A stretch of DNA of 64,000 nt from Nonomuraea zeae. GTDB taxonomy: Bacteria; Actinomycetota; Actinomycetes; Streptosporangiales; Streptosporangiaceae. The notes beneath the pieces are model-generated. The model did no database searches and had not been told where the DNA came from. It was given only the letters and a program-made list of their open reading frames with translations. Each line of letters starts with the position of its first letter. The first letter of the stretch is position 1. Location of the stretch: contig NZ_VCKX01000022.1 in NCBI RefSeq assembly GCF_005889725.1, positions 1-64,000 on the forward strand. The letters run 5' to 3'. Below are positions 27,901 to 37,213 of this stretch, one piece after another. A program made the position numbers and the translations under genes.

Positions 27901-28047
27901 GAGGTCACGCTGGAGCTGTGGTACGGGTCCACGCTCGACGTGCGGCTGTGGTACCGGGACGACGTGATCTCGGCGGCTGGCGCGCAGGAGCTGGCCGCGC
28001 TGTGGCGCGCCGAGCTGGAGACGCTGATCACGGTGGGCGCGCGATGA
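24937..28047 (+). CDS. NRPS protein A-PCP-C, intact
   Basis: A 1036-residue protein. The adenylation domain (about 20-500) has TSGSTGTPK from residue 162, YGPVES, YLTGDRGRLD and the C-terminal Lys in NANGKVDH. The carrier domain has Ser562 in LGATSITAIQ. The C-terminal condensation domain (about 610-1036) has an intact HHTAFDG (His748, His749, Asp753). A hand-read specificity code of about DAMLMGVVYK suggests a hydrophobic amino acid, but this is weak. The terminal C domain has no module after it and there is no thioesterase domain, so the aminoacyl group must pass to a partner: the PCP of the preceding protein, a polyketide or an amino sugar. Confidence 0.9.
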   Translation: MSSMLRGPDPARDDVRRLDQWVGHWAGHTPEATALIWRGAAITYQELDREAAAVAAGLAAAGVGGGDIVVVRIPRGPRLVQALLAVLKCGAAYAAVDPEWPAARIAQLLARTRARWLLHDDGEALPQDAVPLDLEELRAKGTGHPVPDPGGDAGDPCCVFLTSGSTGTPKASMAAHQAIVRIALDPMLAFDQASTMLQTAPCPWDAFAMELWCPLVRGGTSVLFDGRHVSPQDVREAVTAGVDTLFLTTALFNVVVDNDPGAFAGLRLLMVGGERATPEYFTRCRAANPGLRLLHVYGPVESCVYTTGYPVESVVDDVPIGWPMAGTTVHLLDDELRPVPPGGTGEIAVAGQGLSSGYVNDAEATAAAFPVLDLDGGPVRVYLTGDRGRLDPEHGLIFAGRKDRQVKIRGVRVEPAEVEAVISRLTGSGQVAVAPLPHGEPVKTHLLACFVDGRLSAEELKRELRDALPAGMLPDQVLKLAELPLNANGKVDHAELARIAERHRAEQVAGLERRDPQEPAPGRPAAAEPDLALVHDVVALAQELLEVRLGPGDNIFDLGATSITAIQLAYRVSRRHSVKLNAMEVMQAGTPLAVAAAVQAATAGTVERAGQPSAERWLAGLPVPQWRFWYLEMMNPGSDDTRCPLEFRLRGPVNVEALAGALRAVVGWHEALRTRLVRVGARDVRADVVAAKHVPDLLTVSPPCPEHVAGPKVLEFLSRPFDLQADLPIRALLMPVSAEERILAISVHHTAFDGWSAGLLCRDLSNAYRALAAGRLLPYRSPSRFADSWLDQDLNETERDRADLAAWGRQLVGVPDLPLVPAGELAALGPVREVWIDVPQALRSAAEQAAAPYGGTVQPVLLAAWARALRRFSGAADFAIGIPVTGRTTPAAQEVIGCFASAVAIRFGEGYGCDLADDLALAAAQMTQAMRFQFTPMERLLREDTPRDRTRNPFCQAGFVVQNNLLPVLDLGGVECAERRHQRTQSAFEVTLELWYGSTLDVRLWYRDDVISAAGAQELAALWRAELETLITVGAR

Positions 28048-28892
28048 ACACTCAGGACCGCGCGCAGCAGGACCACGCGAAGAAGGGCCAGGACCGCGCG
28101 ACGCAGGCCCGGGAGCTCGCGTACGAGGTGCACGGCCGGCCCGGCGGGCCCCGTGTCGCGCTGGTGCCCGGGCAGGGCATGCAGCGCGTGATGTGGGAGC
28201 TGACTGTGGTGCCCGCGCTGGTGGAGGCCGGACTCCAGGTGCTCTGCTACGACCAGCGCGGCGTCGGCGACTCGCCCGCGCCGGACGGGCCGTACTCGGT
28301 GCCGGAGCTGGCCGGGGATCTGGCCGGGCTGCTGGACCGGCTCGGCTGGGAGCGGGTCGCGCTGGCCGGGGTGTCGCTGGGCGGGATGGTCATCGAACAC
28401 CTGGCCGTCAACCGGCCCGACCTCGTCGGCCGGGCCGCGCTGGTCGCCTCGACCTCCGTCCCGACCTCGTTCCAGCAGGCCTACGCCGAGGCCAGGTCGT
28501 CGGTGCGCAACGACCCGGTCAGCCTGCTGCTCGAACTCCTCATCACCGTCCCGCCCGCCGACCTGCTGGCCGACACCCCGGCCGCGCGGACGAGCCTGTC
28601 GTTCATGCGCAGGCGGGGCCCGTACACCGCGGGCTTCCACGGCCAGGGCCAGGCAGGCGACGACTGGCTGCTGCGCCGGGACCGTGAGGAGCAGTGGCGC
28701 CGCATCGCGGCCCCCTGCCTGCTGGTGGCCTTCGAGCACGACCTGCTGTTCCCGCCTCACGCCGTACGGGAGGCCGCCGGGCGGATCCCGGACGCCCGCT
28801 TCCACCTCGTGCCCGGCGTCGCCCACGCCGACGCCCTCGTCAGGGCCGCCGACGAGATCGGCGCGCTGCTGCGGGACTTCCTGCGCGCATAG
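28044..28892 (+). CDS. Alpha/beta-hydrolase, possible stand-alone thioesterase or peptidase
   Basis: A 282-residue hydrolase overlapping the NRPS gene by 4 bases. Typical elements are CYDQRGVGDSP, the nucleophile elbow GVSLGGM, and a late His in PGVAHADA preceded by an Asp in FEHDLLFPPHA. It resembles proline-iminopeptidase/TAP-like hydrolases more than type II thioesterases (which have GHSMG). Coupling to the NRPS suggests release of the aminoacyl intermediate, editing, or removal of a protecting amino acid. The N-terminal 25 residues are polar and rich in Gln, Asp and Lys. Confidence 0.8.
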   Translation: MNTQDRAQQDHAKKGQDRATQARELAYEVHGRPGGPRVALVPGQGMQRVMWELTVVPALVEAGLQVLCYDQRGVGDSPAPDGPYSVPELAGDLAGLLDRLGWERVALAGVSLGGMVIEHLAVNRPDLVGRAALVASTSVPTSFQQAYAEARSSVRNDPVSLLLELLITVPPADLLADTPAARTSLSFMRRRGPYTAGFHGQGQAGDDWLLRRDREEQWRRIAAPCLLVAFEHDLLFPPHAVREAAGRIPDARFHLVPGVAHADALVRAADEIGALLRDFLRA

Positions 28893-28970
28893 CCCCGGAC
28901 CAGGCATCTTCGATCGACTCCCGACCAGCTGAGGTCACCATTCAGGTGCAGGCCAGAGGAGGCCACAGGA

Positions 28971-29294
28971 ATGTCCCATCGCAAGCTCATCGTCGCCCGA
29001 CTGAACGCCGAGCGAACCGAGCCCGTCGCTCGACTGTTCGCCGAGTCCGACCGCAGCGACCTGCCTGCCATGCTCGGCGTGACCCGGCGCACCCTGTTCA
29101 CCTTCCACGACCTGTACTTCCACCTGGTGGAGACCGAGCAGGACGTGGCGGGCCCGCTCTCCGAGGTCCGCAACCACCCCCTGTACCGCTCGATCGACGA
29201 GGGCCTGGCCGCGTACGTGCGTCCCTACCACCCGAGCTGGCGGGGGCCCGCCGACGCCATGGCCACCCCCTTCTACGAGTGGCGGCGGCCGTGA
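28971..29294 (+). CDS. TcmI-family polyketide cyclase
   Basis: A 107-residue dimeric ferredoxin-like cyclase. LFTFHDLYFHLVE and the C-terminal PFYEW motif match TcmI, which closes later rings of tetracenomycin-type chains. It opens the block TcmI-cupin-KS-CLF-ACP-aromatase, the same order as tcmI-J-K-L-M-N in the tetracenomycin cluster, which points to a linear or pentangular aromatic skeleton. The ribosome site is AGGAGG with good spacing. Confidence 0.92.
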   Translation: MSHRKLIVARLNAERTEPVARLFAESDRSDLPAMLGVTRRTLFTFHDLYFHLVETEQDVAGPLSEVRNHPLYRSIDEGLAAYVRPYHPSWRGPADAMATPFYEWRRP

Positions 29295-29317
29295 ACCGAC
29301 CCACCCAAGGAGCACAC

Positions 29318-29737
29318 ATGACCAAGCCCGCCAAGGTACGGCTGCGCGACGTCGCGCCCAACCGCCGCCGCGGTGGCGACATCAGGGTCGTGCTCGGCCC
29401 GAAGACCAGCGCGGCCACCACCGGTTTCCTCGGCGTCCTGACACTGGAGCCCGGCGAGCACGTCTCGGAGCACTACCACCCGTACTCGGAGGAGTTCCTG
29501 TACGTCGTCAGCGGCCACGTCTCGGTCGCGGTGGACGGCGAGACGGTCCCGGTCTCGTCCGGTGAGGGCCTGCTGGTGCCGATCAACGCCCGCCACCGCG
29601 TCGTCAACGCCGGTGACGAGCCGGCGCAGGTGGTCTTCCACCTGTGCCCGCTGGCGCCCGAGCCGCACCTGGGCCACGTCGACACCGAGGAGCTGCCCAA
29701 CCCGGAGGCGCCGCACCCCGAGATCGTGGGGGCGTGA
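29318..29737 (+). CDS. Cupin polyketide cyclase/oxygenase-associated protein (TcmJ/RemF-like)
   Basis: A 139-residue single-domain cupin. The first motif carries GEHVSEHYHPYSEEFLYVVSG (split: GEHVSEHYHPYS, EEFLYVVSG) with metal-binding His/His/Glu, and the second has INARHRVVNAGDE with the fourth ligand. TcmJ and RemF homologues act in folding and cyclising tetracenomycin- and pentangular-type chains. The start at 29318 follows AAGGAG. Its stop TGA shares one base with the KS ATG. Confidence 0.9.
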   Translation: MTKPAKVRLRDVAPNRRRGGDIRVVLGPKTSAATTGFLGVLTLEPGEHVSEHYHPYSEEFLYVVSGHVSVAVDGETVPVSSGEGLLVPINARHRVVNAGDEPAQVVFHLCPLAPEPHLGHVDTEELPNPEAPHPEIVGA

Positions 29738-31008
29738 TGGGCGCCCGCAAGGCCGTCATCACCGGCATCGGCGTGGTCGCGCCCGGCGGCATCGGCCGGG
29801 TCGCCTTCTGGGACCTGCTCACCGCGGGCCGCACCGCCACCCGCCCGCTGACGCTGTTCGACGCCACCCGGTTCCGCTCCAGGATCGCCGCCGAGTGCGA
29901 GTTCGACCCGATCGCGGCCGGCCTGACCGCGGAGGAAGCCGAGACCAAGGACCGCGCCTGCCAGTTCGCGCTGGTCAGCGCGGACGAGGCGATGGCCGAC
30001 AGCGGCCTGGACTTCCAGGCGCTGGCCCCGGAGCGCCTCGGCGTGGTGGTGGGCAGCGCGGTCGGCTGCACCATGCGCCTGGAAGAGGGGTACCTGGTGG
30101 TCAGCCAGGGCGGCGAGCAGTGGCTGGTGGACGAGTCGCAGGCTCCCCCCGGCCTCTACGACTACCTCGTGCCCAGCAGCATCGCCAGGGACGTGGCCTG
30201 GCGCTGCGGCGCCGAGGGCCCGGTCTCGATGATCTCGACCGGCTGCACCTCCGGCCTGGACGCCGTGGGCCACGCCGCCCAGCTCATCGAGGACGGCAGC
30301 GCCGACGTCATCGTCGCGGGCGCCACCGACGCCCCCATCTCGCCGATCAGCGTGGCCTGCTTCGACGCCATCAAGGCCACCTCGCCCAACAACGGCGATC
30401 CCGAGCACGCCTCGCGCCCGTTCGACCGGCGCCGTGACGGGTTCGTCATCGGCGAAGGGGCGGCGATCTTCGTCCTGGAGGAGGCGGAGGCGGCCGCCAG
30501 GCGCGGCGCGCACGTCTACAGCGAGATCGCCGGCTTCGCCAGCCGCGGCAACGCCTTCCACATGACCGGGCTGCGCCCGGACGGCCGCGAGATGGCCGAG
30601 GCGATCACGGTCGCGCTGCGCCGGGCCGGGCTCGCCCCCGAGGACGTGGACTACATCAACGCGCACGGCTCCGGCACCAAGCAGAACGACCGGCACGAGA
30701 CGGCCGCTTTCAAGGCCGGCCTCGGGCAGCGCGCCCACGAGGTGCCGGTCAGCTCCATCAAGTCGATGGTCGGCCACTCGCTGGGCGCGATCGGCTCCAT
30801 AGAGATCGCCGCCTGCGCCCTGGCGGTCGAGCACGGCATGGTCCCGCCCACCGCCAACCTCGAACAGGACGACGCCGCCTGCGATCTCGACTACGTCCCG
30901 AAGAAGGCCAGGAAGCACCAGGTGGACGTGGCCCTCACGGTCGGCAGCGGCTTCGGCGGCTTCCAGAGCGCGATGGTGCTGCGGCGAGCGGAGCGGCAGG
31001 AGACATGA
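29737..31008 (+). CDS. Type II PKS ketosynthase alpha
   Basis: A 423-residue KS that extends the poly-beta-ketone chain with malonyl units on the ACP. The active-site Cys170 is in STGCTSGLDAVG; the catalytic His residues are in NAHGSGTKQNDRHE and SMVGHSLGAIGS. PFDRRRDGFVIGEGA is also characteristic. It overlaps the CLF gene by 4 bases, so the two subunits are co-translated for heterodimer assembly. The aromatic KS class is certain; chain length is set mainly by the partner CLF. Confidence 0.97.
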   Translation: MGARKAVITGIGVVAPGGIGRVAFWDLLTAGRTATRPLTLFDATRFRSRIAAECEFDPIAAGLTAEEAETKDRACQFALVSADEAMADSGLDFQALAPERLGVVVGSAVGCTMRLEEGYLVVSQGGEQWLVDESQAPPGLYDYLVPSSIARDVAWRCGAEGPVSMISTGCTSGLDAVGHAAQLIEDGSADVIVAGATDAPISPISVACFDAIKATSPNNGDPEHASRPFDRRRDGFVIGEGAAIFVLEEAEAAARRGAHVYSEIAGFASRGNAFHMTGLRPDGREMAEAITVALRRAGLAPEDVDYINAHGSGTKQNDRHETAAFKAGLGQRAHEVPVSSIKSMVGHSLGAIGSIEIAACALAVEHGMVPPTANLEQDDAACDLDYVPKKARKHQVDVALTVGSGFGGFQSAMVLRRAERQET

Positions 31009-32222
31009 GCACACGAGCCCTGATCACCGGTCTCGGCATCGTGGCGCCCACGGGCGTCGGCACGGAGACCTACTGGCACGCCACACTCAACGGGAAGAGC
31101 GGCATCGACCGCATCCGCGCCTTCGACGCCTCGGCCTACTCGACCACGCTGGCCGGCAACGTCGACTCCTTCGCCGCGGCCGAGTACGTGCCGGGCCGCC
31201 TCATCGTGCAGACCGACCGCTGGACCCAGCTCGGCCTGGCCGCCGCGGCCATGGCGCTGCGCGACGCCGGCGTGGACCCGAAGGCGCTGCCCGAGTACGG
31301 CCTCGGCGTGATCACCGCGGCCTCCTCCGGGGGCAACGAGTTCGGCCAGCGCGAGATCGAGCAGCTGTGGACCCGGGGCCCGGGCGCGGTCGGCGTGTAC
31401 CAGTCGATCGCCTGGTTCTACGCCGCGTCCACCGGCCAGATCTCGATCCACGAGCGGGCCAAGGGCCGCTGCGGCGTCATCGTCGCTGAGCAGGCGGGCG
31501 GGCTGGACGTGCTCGGGCACAGCCGCCGGGTGCTGCGCGAGGACGGCGGCGTGCTGATCTCCGGCGGCACCGAGGCGCCGCTGTCGCCGTACGCGCTGGT
31601 CTGCCAGACGCGCAGCGGCCGGCTGTCGACCGCGGGCAACCCCGAGGAGTGCTACCTGCCCTTCGACCGGCGCGCCGCGGGCTTCGTGCCAGGTGAGGGC
31701 GGCGCGATGCTGATCGTGGAGAGCGCGGAGTCGGCCCGCGAGCGCGGGGCGCGCACACCGTACGGGGAGATCGCCGGCTACGCGGCCACCTTCGACCCGC
31801 GCCCCGGCAGCGGCCGGCCGCCCGCGCTGTGCCGCGCCATCACGCTGGCGCTGGCCGACGCCAGGCTCGGCCCGGAGGACGTGGACGTGGTGTTCGCCGA
31901 CGCCGCCGCCGACCCCGAGCTGGACCGCATCGAGGCCGACGCGCTGGCCTCGGTGTTCGGCCCGCACGGCGTGCCGGTCACCGCGCCCAAGACCATGACC
32001 GGCCGCCTGTACGCCGGCGGCGCCGCCCTCGACGCGGCCACCGCGCTGCTCTCCATGCGCGACTCGGTCATCCCGCCCACCGTCGGCACCGCCAGGCCGG
32101 ACCCGGCCTACGGGCTCGACCTGGTGTGCGGCACGCCGCGGCAGGCCCGCGTGCGCACCGCGCTGGTCCTGGCGCGCGGCGCAGGCGGGTTCAACGCCGC
32201 CCTGGTCCTGACGGCTCCGTGA
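31005..32222 (+). CDS. Type II PKS chain-length factor (KS beta)
   Basis: A 405-residue KS paralogue in which the active-site Cys is replaced by Gln145 (STGQISIHERAKG). This is the hallmark of CLF, which decarboxylates malonyl-ACP and sets chain length through a buried cavity. Pairing with TcmI/TcmJ-like cyclases would fit a decaketide (tetracenomycin-like) or longer pentangular chain, but length cannot be read reliably by eye. Confidence 0.96.
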   Translation: MSTRALITGLGIVAPTGVGTETYWHATLNGKSGIDRIRAFDASAYSTTLAGNVDSFAAAEYVPGRLIVQTDRWTQLGLAAAAMALRDAGVDPKALPEYGLGVITAASSGGNEFGQREIEQLWTRGPGAVGVYQSIAWFYAASTGQISIHERAKGRCGVIVAEQAGGLDVLGHSRRVLREDGGVLISGGTEAPLSPYALVCQTRSGRLSTAGNPEECYLPFDRRAAGFVPGEGGAMLIVESAESARERGARTPYGEIAGYAATFDPRPGSGRPPALCRAITLALADARLGPEDVDVVFADAAADPELDRIEADALASVFGPHGVPVTAPKTMTGRLYAGGAALDAATALLSMRDSVIPPTVGTARPDPAYGLDLVCGTPRQARVRTALVLARGAGGFNAALVLTAP

Positions 32223-33424
<1,202 letters not shown>

Positions 33425-33439
33425 GTAAGGAAGCTCACC

Positions 33440-34168
33440 ATGATCTCACTGTCAGGCAAGAAAGTCCTGGTCACCGGGGGCTCCCGGGGCATCGGGCGGG
33501 GCATCACGCTGGCCCTGGCCCGGGCCGGGGCCGACGTGCTGGCCTGCTACCGCAGCACGGGAGAGCACGTCGACTCGCTGGCCAGGGAGCTCAAGACGGT
33601 GCCCGGCGACCACCACCTGGTCAGGGCCGACGTGAGCAGCGCCGAGGAGATCGGCCGGCTCATCGAGGAGTGCCGCACCCGGCTCGGCCGCCTGGACGTG
33701 GTCGTGCACAACGCGGGCGTCATCAGCCACATCCCGTTCGGCGAGCTGCCGGCGGAGGAGTGGCACCGGGTGCTGGACACCAACCTGACCGCGGCGTACC
33801 TGATCACGCAGGGGGCGCTGCCGCTGTTCGGCGAGAGCGCCTCGGTGATCACCATCGGGTCGCGGTCGGCCGGCGTGGGCATCCCGCTGCGCGCCCACTA
33901 CACCGCCGCCAAGGCCGGGCTGGTCGGCCTGTGCCGGTCCCTGGCCAAGGAGCTGGGGCCGCGCGGCGTCCGGGTGAACGTGATCGCGCCCGGCGTGATC
34001 GCCACCGAGGCCGAGCTGCCGCCCGAGGTCGTGGCGCGCTACGAGGGCCTGACCGCCGTGCGCAGGCTCGGCCGGGTCGAGGAGATCGCGGGCGCGGTGC
34101 TGTTCCTGGCCAGCGACCTGTCCTCCTACGTCACCGGCGAGACGCTCAACGTGGACGGGGGGATCTGA
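33440..34168 (+). CDS. Polyketide ketoreductase (SDR)
   Basis: A 242-residue SDR. Cofactor motif TGGSRGIGRG at residues 12-21, HNAGV near 90, catalytic Ser in ITIGSRSAG and Tyr-Lys in HYTAAKAG. The C-terminal LNVDGGI is standard. Its place between DUF1772 and ABM genes resembles pentangular clusters such as pradimicin, where a ketoreductase (PdmG) and ABM oxygenases act together on the chain. It shows no actinorhodin-type C9-reductase hallmark that I can identify, so the site of reduction is open. Confidence 0.87.
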   Translation: MISLSGKKVLVTGGSRGIGRGITLALARAGADVLACYRSTGEHVDSLARELKTVPGDHHLVRADVSSAEEIGRLIEECRTRLGRLDVVVHNAGVISHIPFGELPAEEWHRVLDTNLTAAYLITQGALPLFGESASVITIGSRSAGVGIPLRAHYTAAKAGLVGLCRSLAKELGPRGVRVNVIAPGVIATEAELPPEVVARYEGLTAVRRLGRVEEIAGAVLFLASDLSSYVTGETLNVDGGI

Positions 34169-34169
34169 G

Positions 34170-34478
34170 ATGGCGTTCCGCGTGCTGCTCAGGATGGAGC
34201 TGGTGCCGGGCCGGGAGGCGGAGTTCGAGCGGGCGTGGCTGGCGGGCGCCGACGTGATCACCGGCCAGCCCGCCAACCTCGGGCAGTGGCTGTCCAGGAG
34301 CGAGGACGAGCAGGGCGTCTACTACATCGTCAGCGACTGGACCGACGAGGCCCGCTTCCGCGAGTACGAGCTGAGCGACCAGCACCTGGAGCACCGCAAG
34401 AAGCTGCACCCCTACCGGGTCGCGGGCTCCATGACCACGATGACCGTGCTGCACTCGCTCGCCGGGGCGGCACGATGA
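34170..34478 (+). CDS. Antibiotic biosynthesis monooxygenase (ABM) 1
   Basis: A 102-residue cofactor-independent oxygenase of the ActVA-Orf6/TcmH dimeric ferredoxin-like fold. Signature parts are LLRMELVPGREAEFERAW, YYIVSDWTDEARFREYELS and KKLHPYRVAGS. Such enzymes insert oxygen into anthrone-type rings to give quinones. It begins one base after the ketoreductase stop and overlaps a second ABM gene by 4 bases. Confidence 0.87.
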   Translation: MAFRVLLRMELVPGREAEFERAWLAGADVITGQPANLGQWLSRSEDEQGVYYIVSDWTDEARFREYELSDQHLEHRKKLHPYRVAGSMTTMTVLHSLAGAAR

Positions 34479-34795
34479 CCGGCGAGGTCCGCGTCCTGCT
34501 CTACGCCACCGCGCCGGCCGGCCGGGCGGACACCGTCGAGCGCGCCTACCACGAGATCAGCGGGCGGCTCGACGGCACGCCGGGCCTGCTCGGCAACGAG
34601 CTGCTCGGCGACGTGCGCCGCCCCGGCGACTTCGTGGTGCTGAGCAGGTGGACGAGCCTGGGCGCCTTCCGCCGCTGGGAGGAGGGCGACCAGCACCGGG
34701 GCGCCACCTCGCCGCTGCGCCCGCTGCAGGATCGCGGGCGCGGGGAGACGTTCGGCGTCTACGAGGTGCTCGCCTCCTACGGCCGGCAGGAGTGA
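34475..34795 (+). CDS. Antibiotic biosynthesis monooxygenase (ABM) 2
   Basis: A 106-residue second ABM-fold protein (LLYATAPAGRADTVERAYHE, then NELLGDVRRPGDFVVLSRWT). It is clearly diverged from its neighbour, so the two are unlikely to be redundant: they may form a heteromer or oxidise different ring positions. Pentangular pathways commonly carry two. It sits 3 bases before the next gene, in the middle of the core operon. Confidence 0.85.
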   Translation: MTGEVRVLLYATAPAGRADTVERAYHEISGRLDGTPGLLGNELLGDVRRPGDFVVLSRWTSLGAFRRWEEGDQHRGATSPLRPLQDRGRGETFGVYEVLASYGRQE

Positions 34796-34798
34796 GCC

Positions 34799-35752
34799 AT
34801 GGGCGAGGTGAGGGCACCCGCCCGCCCGGTGGCGCTGGTCGCCGGCGGCACCGGGTATCTGGGCAGGTTCGTCTGCGTCGGGCTGCGTGAGGCGGGCTTC
34901 GACGTGATCGCCGTGGCGCGGCGGCCCGCCGCCGCCCCGGCCGGCTGCCGCCTCTACCTGGCCGACCTGGCCGCCAACTCCGCGGGCGAGCTGGCCGGAT
35001 TCCTGGCCCGGGTACGGCCCCGCGTCGTGGTCAACGCGGCCGGCGCGTTGTGGGAGGTCTCCGAGACGGAGATGACCCACTCCAACCAGGAACTGGTCGC
35101 CCGGCTGGTGGCCGGGGTCGGCGCGGTGGGCGGCCGGGTCCGGCTGGTCCAGCTCGGCTCCGTCTACGAGTACGGCGCCCAGCCGGGCGGTTACGCGCTG
35201 CTCGACGAGACGACCGCCGAGCTCCCGATCACCCCGTACGCCCGCTCCAAGCTGGCGGGCAGCCGGCTCGTCGTGGGCGCGATCGAGGCGCGGCAGCTCG
35301 ACGGCGTGGTGCTGCGGGTCAGCACCGTGCTCGGGCCGAACGCGCCGGTCGCCAGCTTCTTCGGCGGCCTGGCCGCGCAGCTCGCCCGGCGTCCGGCGAC
35401 GGTGGAGCTGCCGGAGCTGAGCGACGAGCGCGACTTCGTGGACGTGCGGGACGTGGTCTCCGCGGTGGTCAAGGCCGCCCGCATCTCGGCCACGCCACCC
35501 GTGCTGAACATCGCCAACGGCCGGCTGACGCCGGTCAAGACCCTGGTCGACGAGCTGATCAAGGTCAGCGGGGTGCCCGTGCGGCGGGTGACGCGGCCGT
35601 ACCGGGGGCTGCGCCGCGACGCCGACGCGGGGCGGCAGTACGTCGACATCGGCGCCGCGCGCCGGGCCCTGCGCTGGATCCCGCAGCACAAACCGATCGA
35701 CTCGATCCGCGGGCTCTGGCGAAGCGTGAGTGAGACACCAGTGCTTCACTGA
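34799..35752 (+). CDS. NDP-hexose 4-ketoreductase (NAD-dependent epimerase/dehydratase family)
   Basis: A 317-residue extended SDR. AGGTGYLGRFV at residues 18-28 binds NAD(P), VVNAAGALWEVSE and LVQLGSVYEYG follow, and YARSK carries the Tyr-Lys pair. Relatives reduce the C4 ketone of dTDP-4-keto deoxysugars late in the pathway. The gene at 54900-55775 is a paralogue, so the cluster has two such reductases, perhaps giving opposite C4 configurations. The start is the ATG at 34799 behind CAGGAG. Confidence 0.82.
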   Translation: MGEVRAPARPVALVAGGTGYLGRFVCVGLREAGFDVIAVARRPAAAPAGCRLYLADLAANSAGELAGFLARVRPRVVVNAAGALWEVSETEMTHSNQELVARLVAGVGAVGGRVRLVQLGSVYEYGAQPGGYALLDETTAELPITPYARSKLAGSRLVVGAIEARQLDGVVLRVSTVLGPNAPVASFFGGLAAQLARRPATVELPELSDERDFVDVRDVVSAVVKAARISATPPVLNIANGRLTPVKTLVDELIKVSGVPVRRVTRPYRGLRRDADAGRQYVDIGAARRALRWIPQHKPIDSIRGLWRSVSETPVLH

Positions 35753-35804
35753 CGCCGCCCGGCACAGTTCACCCTGAATCCACTCGGAATGGAGGGCATC
35801 GGCC

Positions 35805-37115
35805 GTGGCTGATCAGGTCAAGCAGATCCTCATGGAGCACGTCCGCAAACTCCATCTTGAGCGGGCGGCGGCGGAACCGGGCTTCGTGCCCGGCACGACA
35901 CTCATCCAGACCTCCGGCGCGGTCCTCGACGAGGACGACCGCGCCGCGCTGGTCGAGCAGGCCGTGGAGATGCGCATCGCCTCGGGAGCGACCGCGCTGC
36001 GCTTCGAGCGGCTGTTCGCCAGGACACTCGGGCTGCGCAAGGCGCACCTGACCAACTCGGGCTCCTCGGCCAACCTGCTGGCCGTCGCCACGCTCAGCGC
36101 GCCGGAGCTGGAGGACCGGCGGCTGCGGCCGGGCGACGAGGTGATCACCGTGGCGGCCAGCTTCCCGACCACGGTCAACCCGATCCTGCAGCACGGGCTG
36201 GTGCCCGTCTTCGTGGACGTGGAGCTGGGGACGTACAACACCACGCTGGAGCGGGTCGAGGCGGCGCTGACGCCCAGAACCCGGGCGATCATGATCGCGC
36301 ACACGCTCGGCAACCCCTTCCCCGTGGCGGAGATCGCCGACTTCGCCGACGCGCACGGCCTGTTCCTGGTCGAGGACAACTGCGACGCCGTCCTGTCGAC
36401 CTACCAGGGCAGGAACACCGGCACCTTCGGCGACCTGGCGACCGTCAGCTTCTACCCGGCGCACCACATCACGATGGGGGAGGGCGGGTGCCTGCTGACC
36501 GACAACCTGGCGCTGGCCCGCATCGCCGAGTCGATGCGCGACTGGGGCCGCGACTGCTGGTGCGAGCCCGGCGAGGACAACCGGTGCCTCAAGCGCTTCA
36601 GCCACGACATGGGCGCGCTGCCGGTCGGCTACGACCACAAGTACATCTTCTCCCACGTCGGCTACAACTTGAAGACCACCGACATCCAGGCCGGACTCGG
36701 GCTGACCCAGCTCGGCAAGCTGCCCGCGTTCGTGGCGGCGCGGCGGCGCAACTGGCAGCGGCTGCGTGACGGCCTCGACGGGCTGCCCGGCCTGCTGCTG
36801 CCGCACGCCACGCCGGGGAGCGAGCCGAGCTGGTTCGGCTTCGTCGTCACCGTCGAGCCGGAAGCGCCGTTCACCAGGCGGCAGCTCGTGGACTTCCTGG
36901 AGTCGCGGCGGATCGCCACCCGGCTGCTGTTCGCGGGCAACCTCACCCGGCAGCCGGCCTACCAGGGGCAGCCGCATCGGGTGGTGGGCGAGCTGACCAA
37001 CAGCGACGTCATCACCGAGCAGACGTTCTGGATCGGGGTGTACCCGGGGATCACGGCCGAGATGATCGACTACGTGATCGCCTCGTTCAAGGAGTTCGTG
37101 CAGGGCAAGGGCTGA
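35805..37115 (+). CDS. NDP-4-keto-6-deoxyhexose 3-dehydratase (E1/SpnQ/UrdQ-like)
   Basis: A 436-residue PMP-dependent dehydratase that removes the C3 hydroxyl. It has the aminotransferase fold, but the PLP-binding Lys is replaced by His220 in FYPAHHITMGEGG, the hallmark of this family that lets bound PMP drive dehydration. RASGATALRFERLF-type and NSGSSANLLAV segments confirm it. The single-Cys clusters of an associated [2Fe-2S] site are plausible in CWCEPGEDNRC. It implies a 3-deoxy sugar such as rhodinose, amicetose or a tetradeoxy amino sugar. The GTG start has GGAGGG upstream. It is the last gene before a strong terminator. Confidence 0.93.
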   Translation: MADQVKQILMEHVRKLHLERAAAEPGFVPGTTLIQTSGAVLDEDDRAALVEQAVEMRIASGATALRFERLFARTLGLRKAHLTNSGSSANLLAVATLSAPELEDRRLRPGDEVITVAASFPTTVNPILQHGLVPVFVDVELGTYNTTLERVEAALTPRTRAIMIAHTLGNPFPVAEIADFADAHGLFLVEDNCDAVLSTYQGRNTGTFGDLATVSFYPAHHITMGEGGCLLTDNLALARIAESMRDWGRDCWCEPGEDNRCLKRFSHDMGALPVGYDHKYIFSHVGYNLKTTDIQAGLGLTQLGKLPAFVAARRRNWQRLRDGLDGLPGLLLPHATPGSEPSWFGFVVTVEPEAPFTRRQLVDFLESRRIATRLLFAGNLTRQPAYQGQPHRVVGELTNSDVITEQTFWIGVYPGITAEMIDYVIASFKEFVQGKG

Positions 37116-37133
37116 TCTTCCCGGAGTGGAAGC

Positions 37134-37177
37134 AAGGGGAAGGCCGCGGGAGGTCCGCGGCCTTTCCCCTTTTTTTT
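37134..37177 (+). terminator. Rho-independent terminator ending the core NRPS/PKS operon
   Basis: A 16-base GC-rich stem (37134-37149 with 37155-37170, one bulged T) is closed by a 5-base loop and followed by eight T residues. It sits 19 bases after the 3-dehydratase stop. Such T-tract terminators are rare in this GC-rich DNA, so the boundary of the long operon looks deliberate. Confidence 0.9.
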
Positions 37178-37213
37178 GCCGCTTTTCCCATCTTTTTCTG
37201 CTTTTTTCAGGAC

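Noticed and set aside
28893-28970. SARP site upstream of the TcmI-like gene
   Set aside because: No heptamers with an 11-base period were found. The short gap fits read-through from the NRPS part of the operon.
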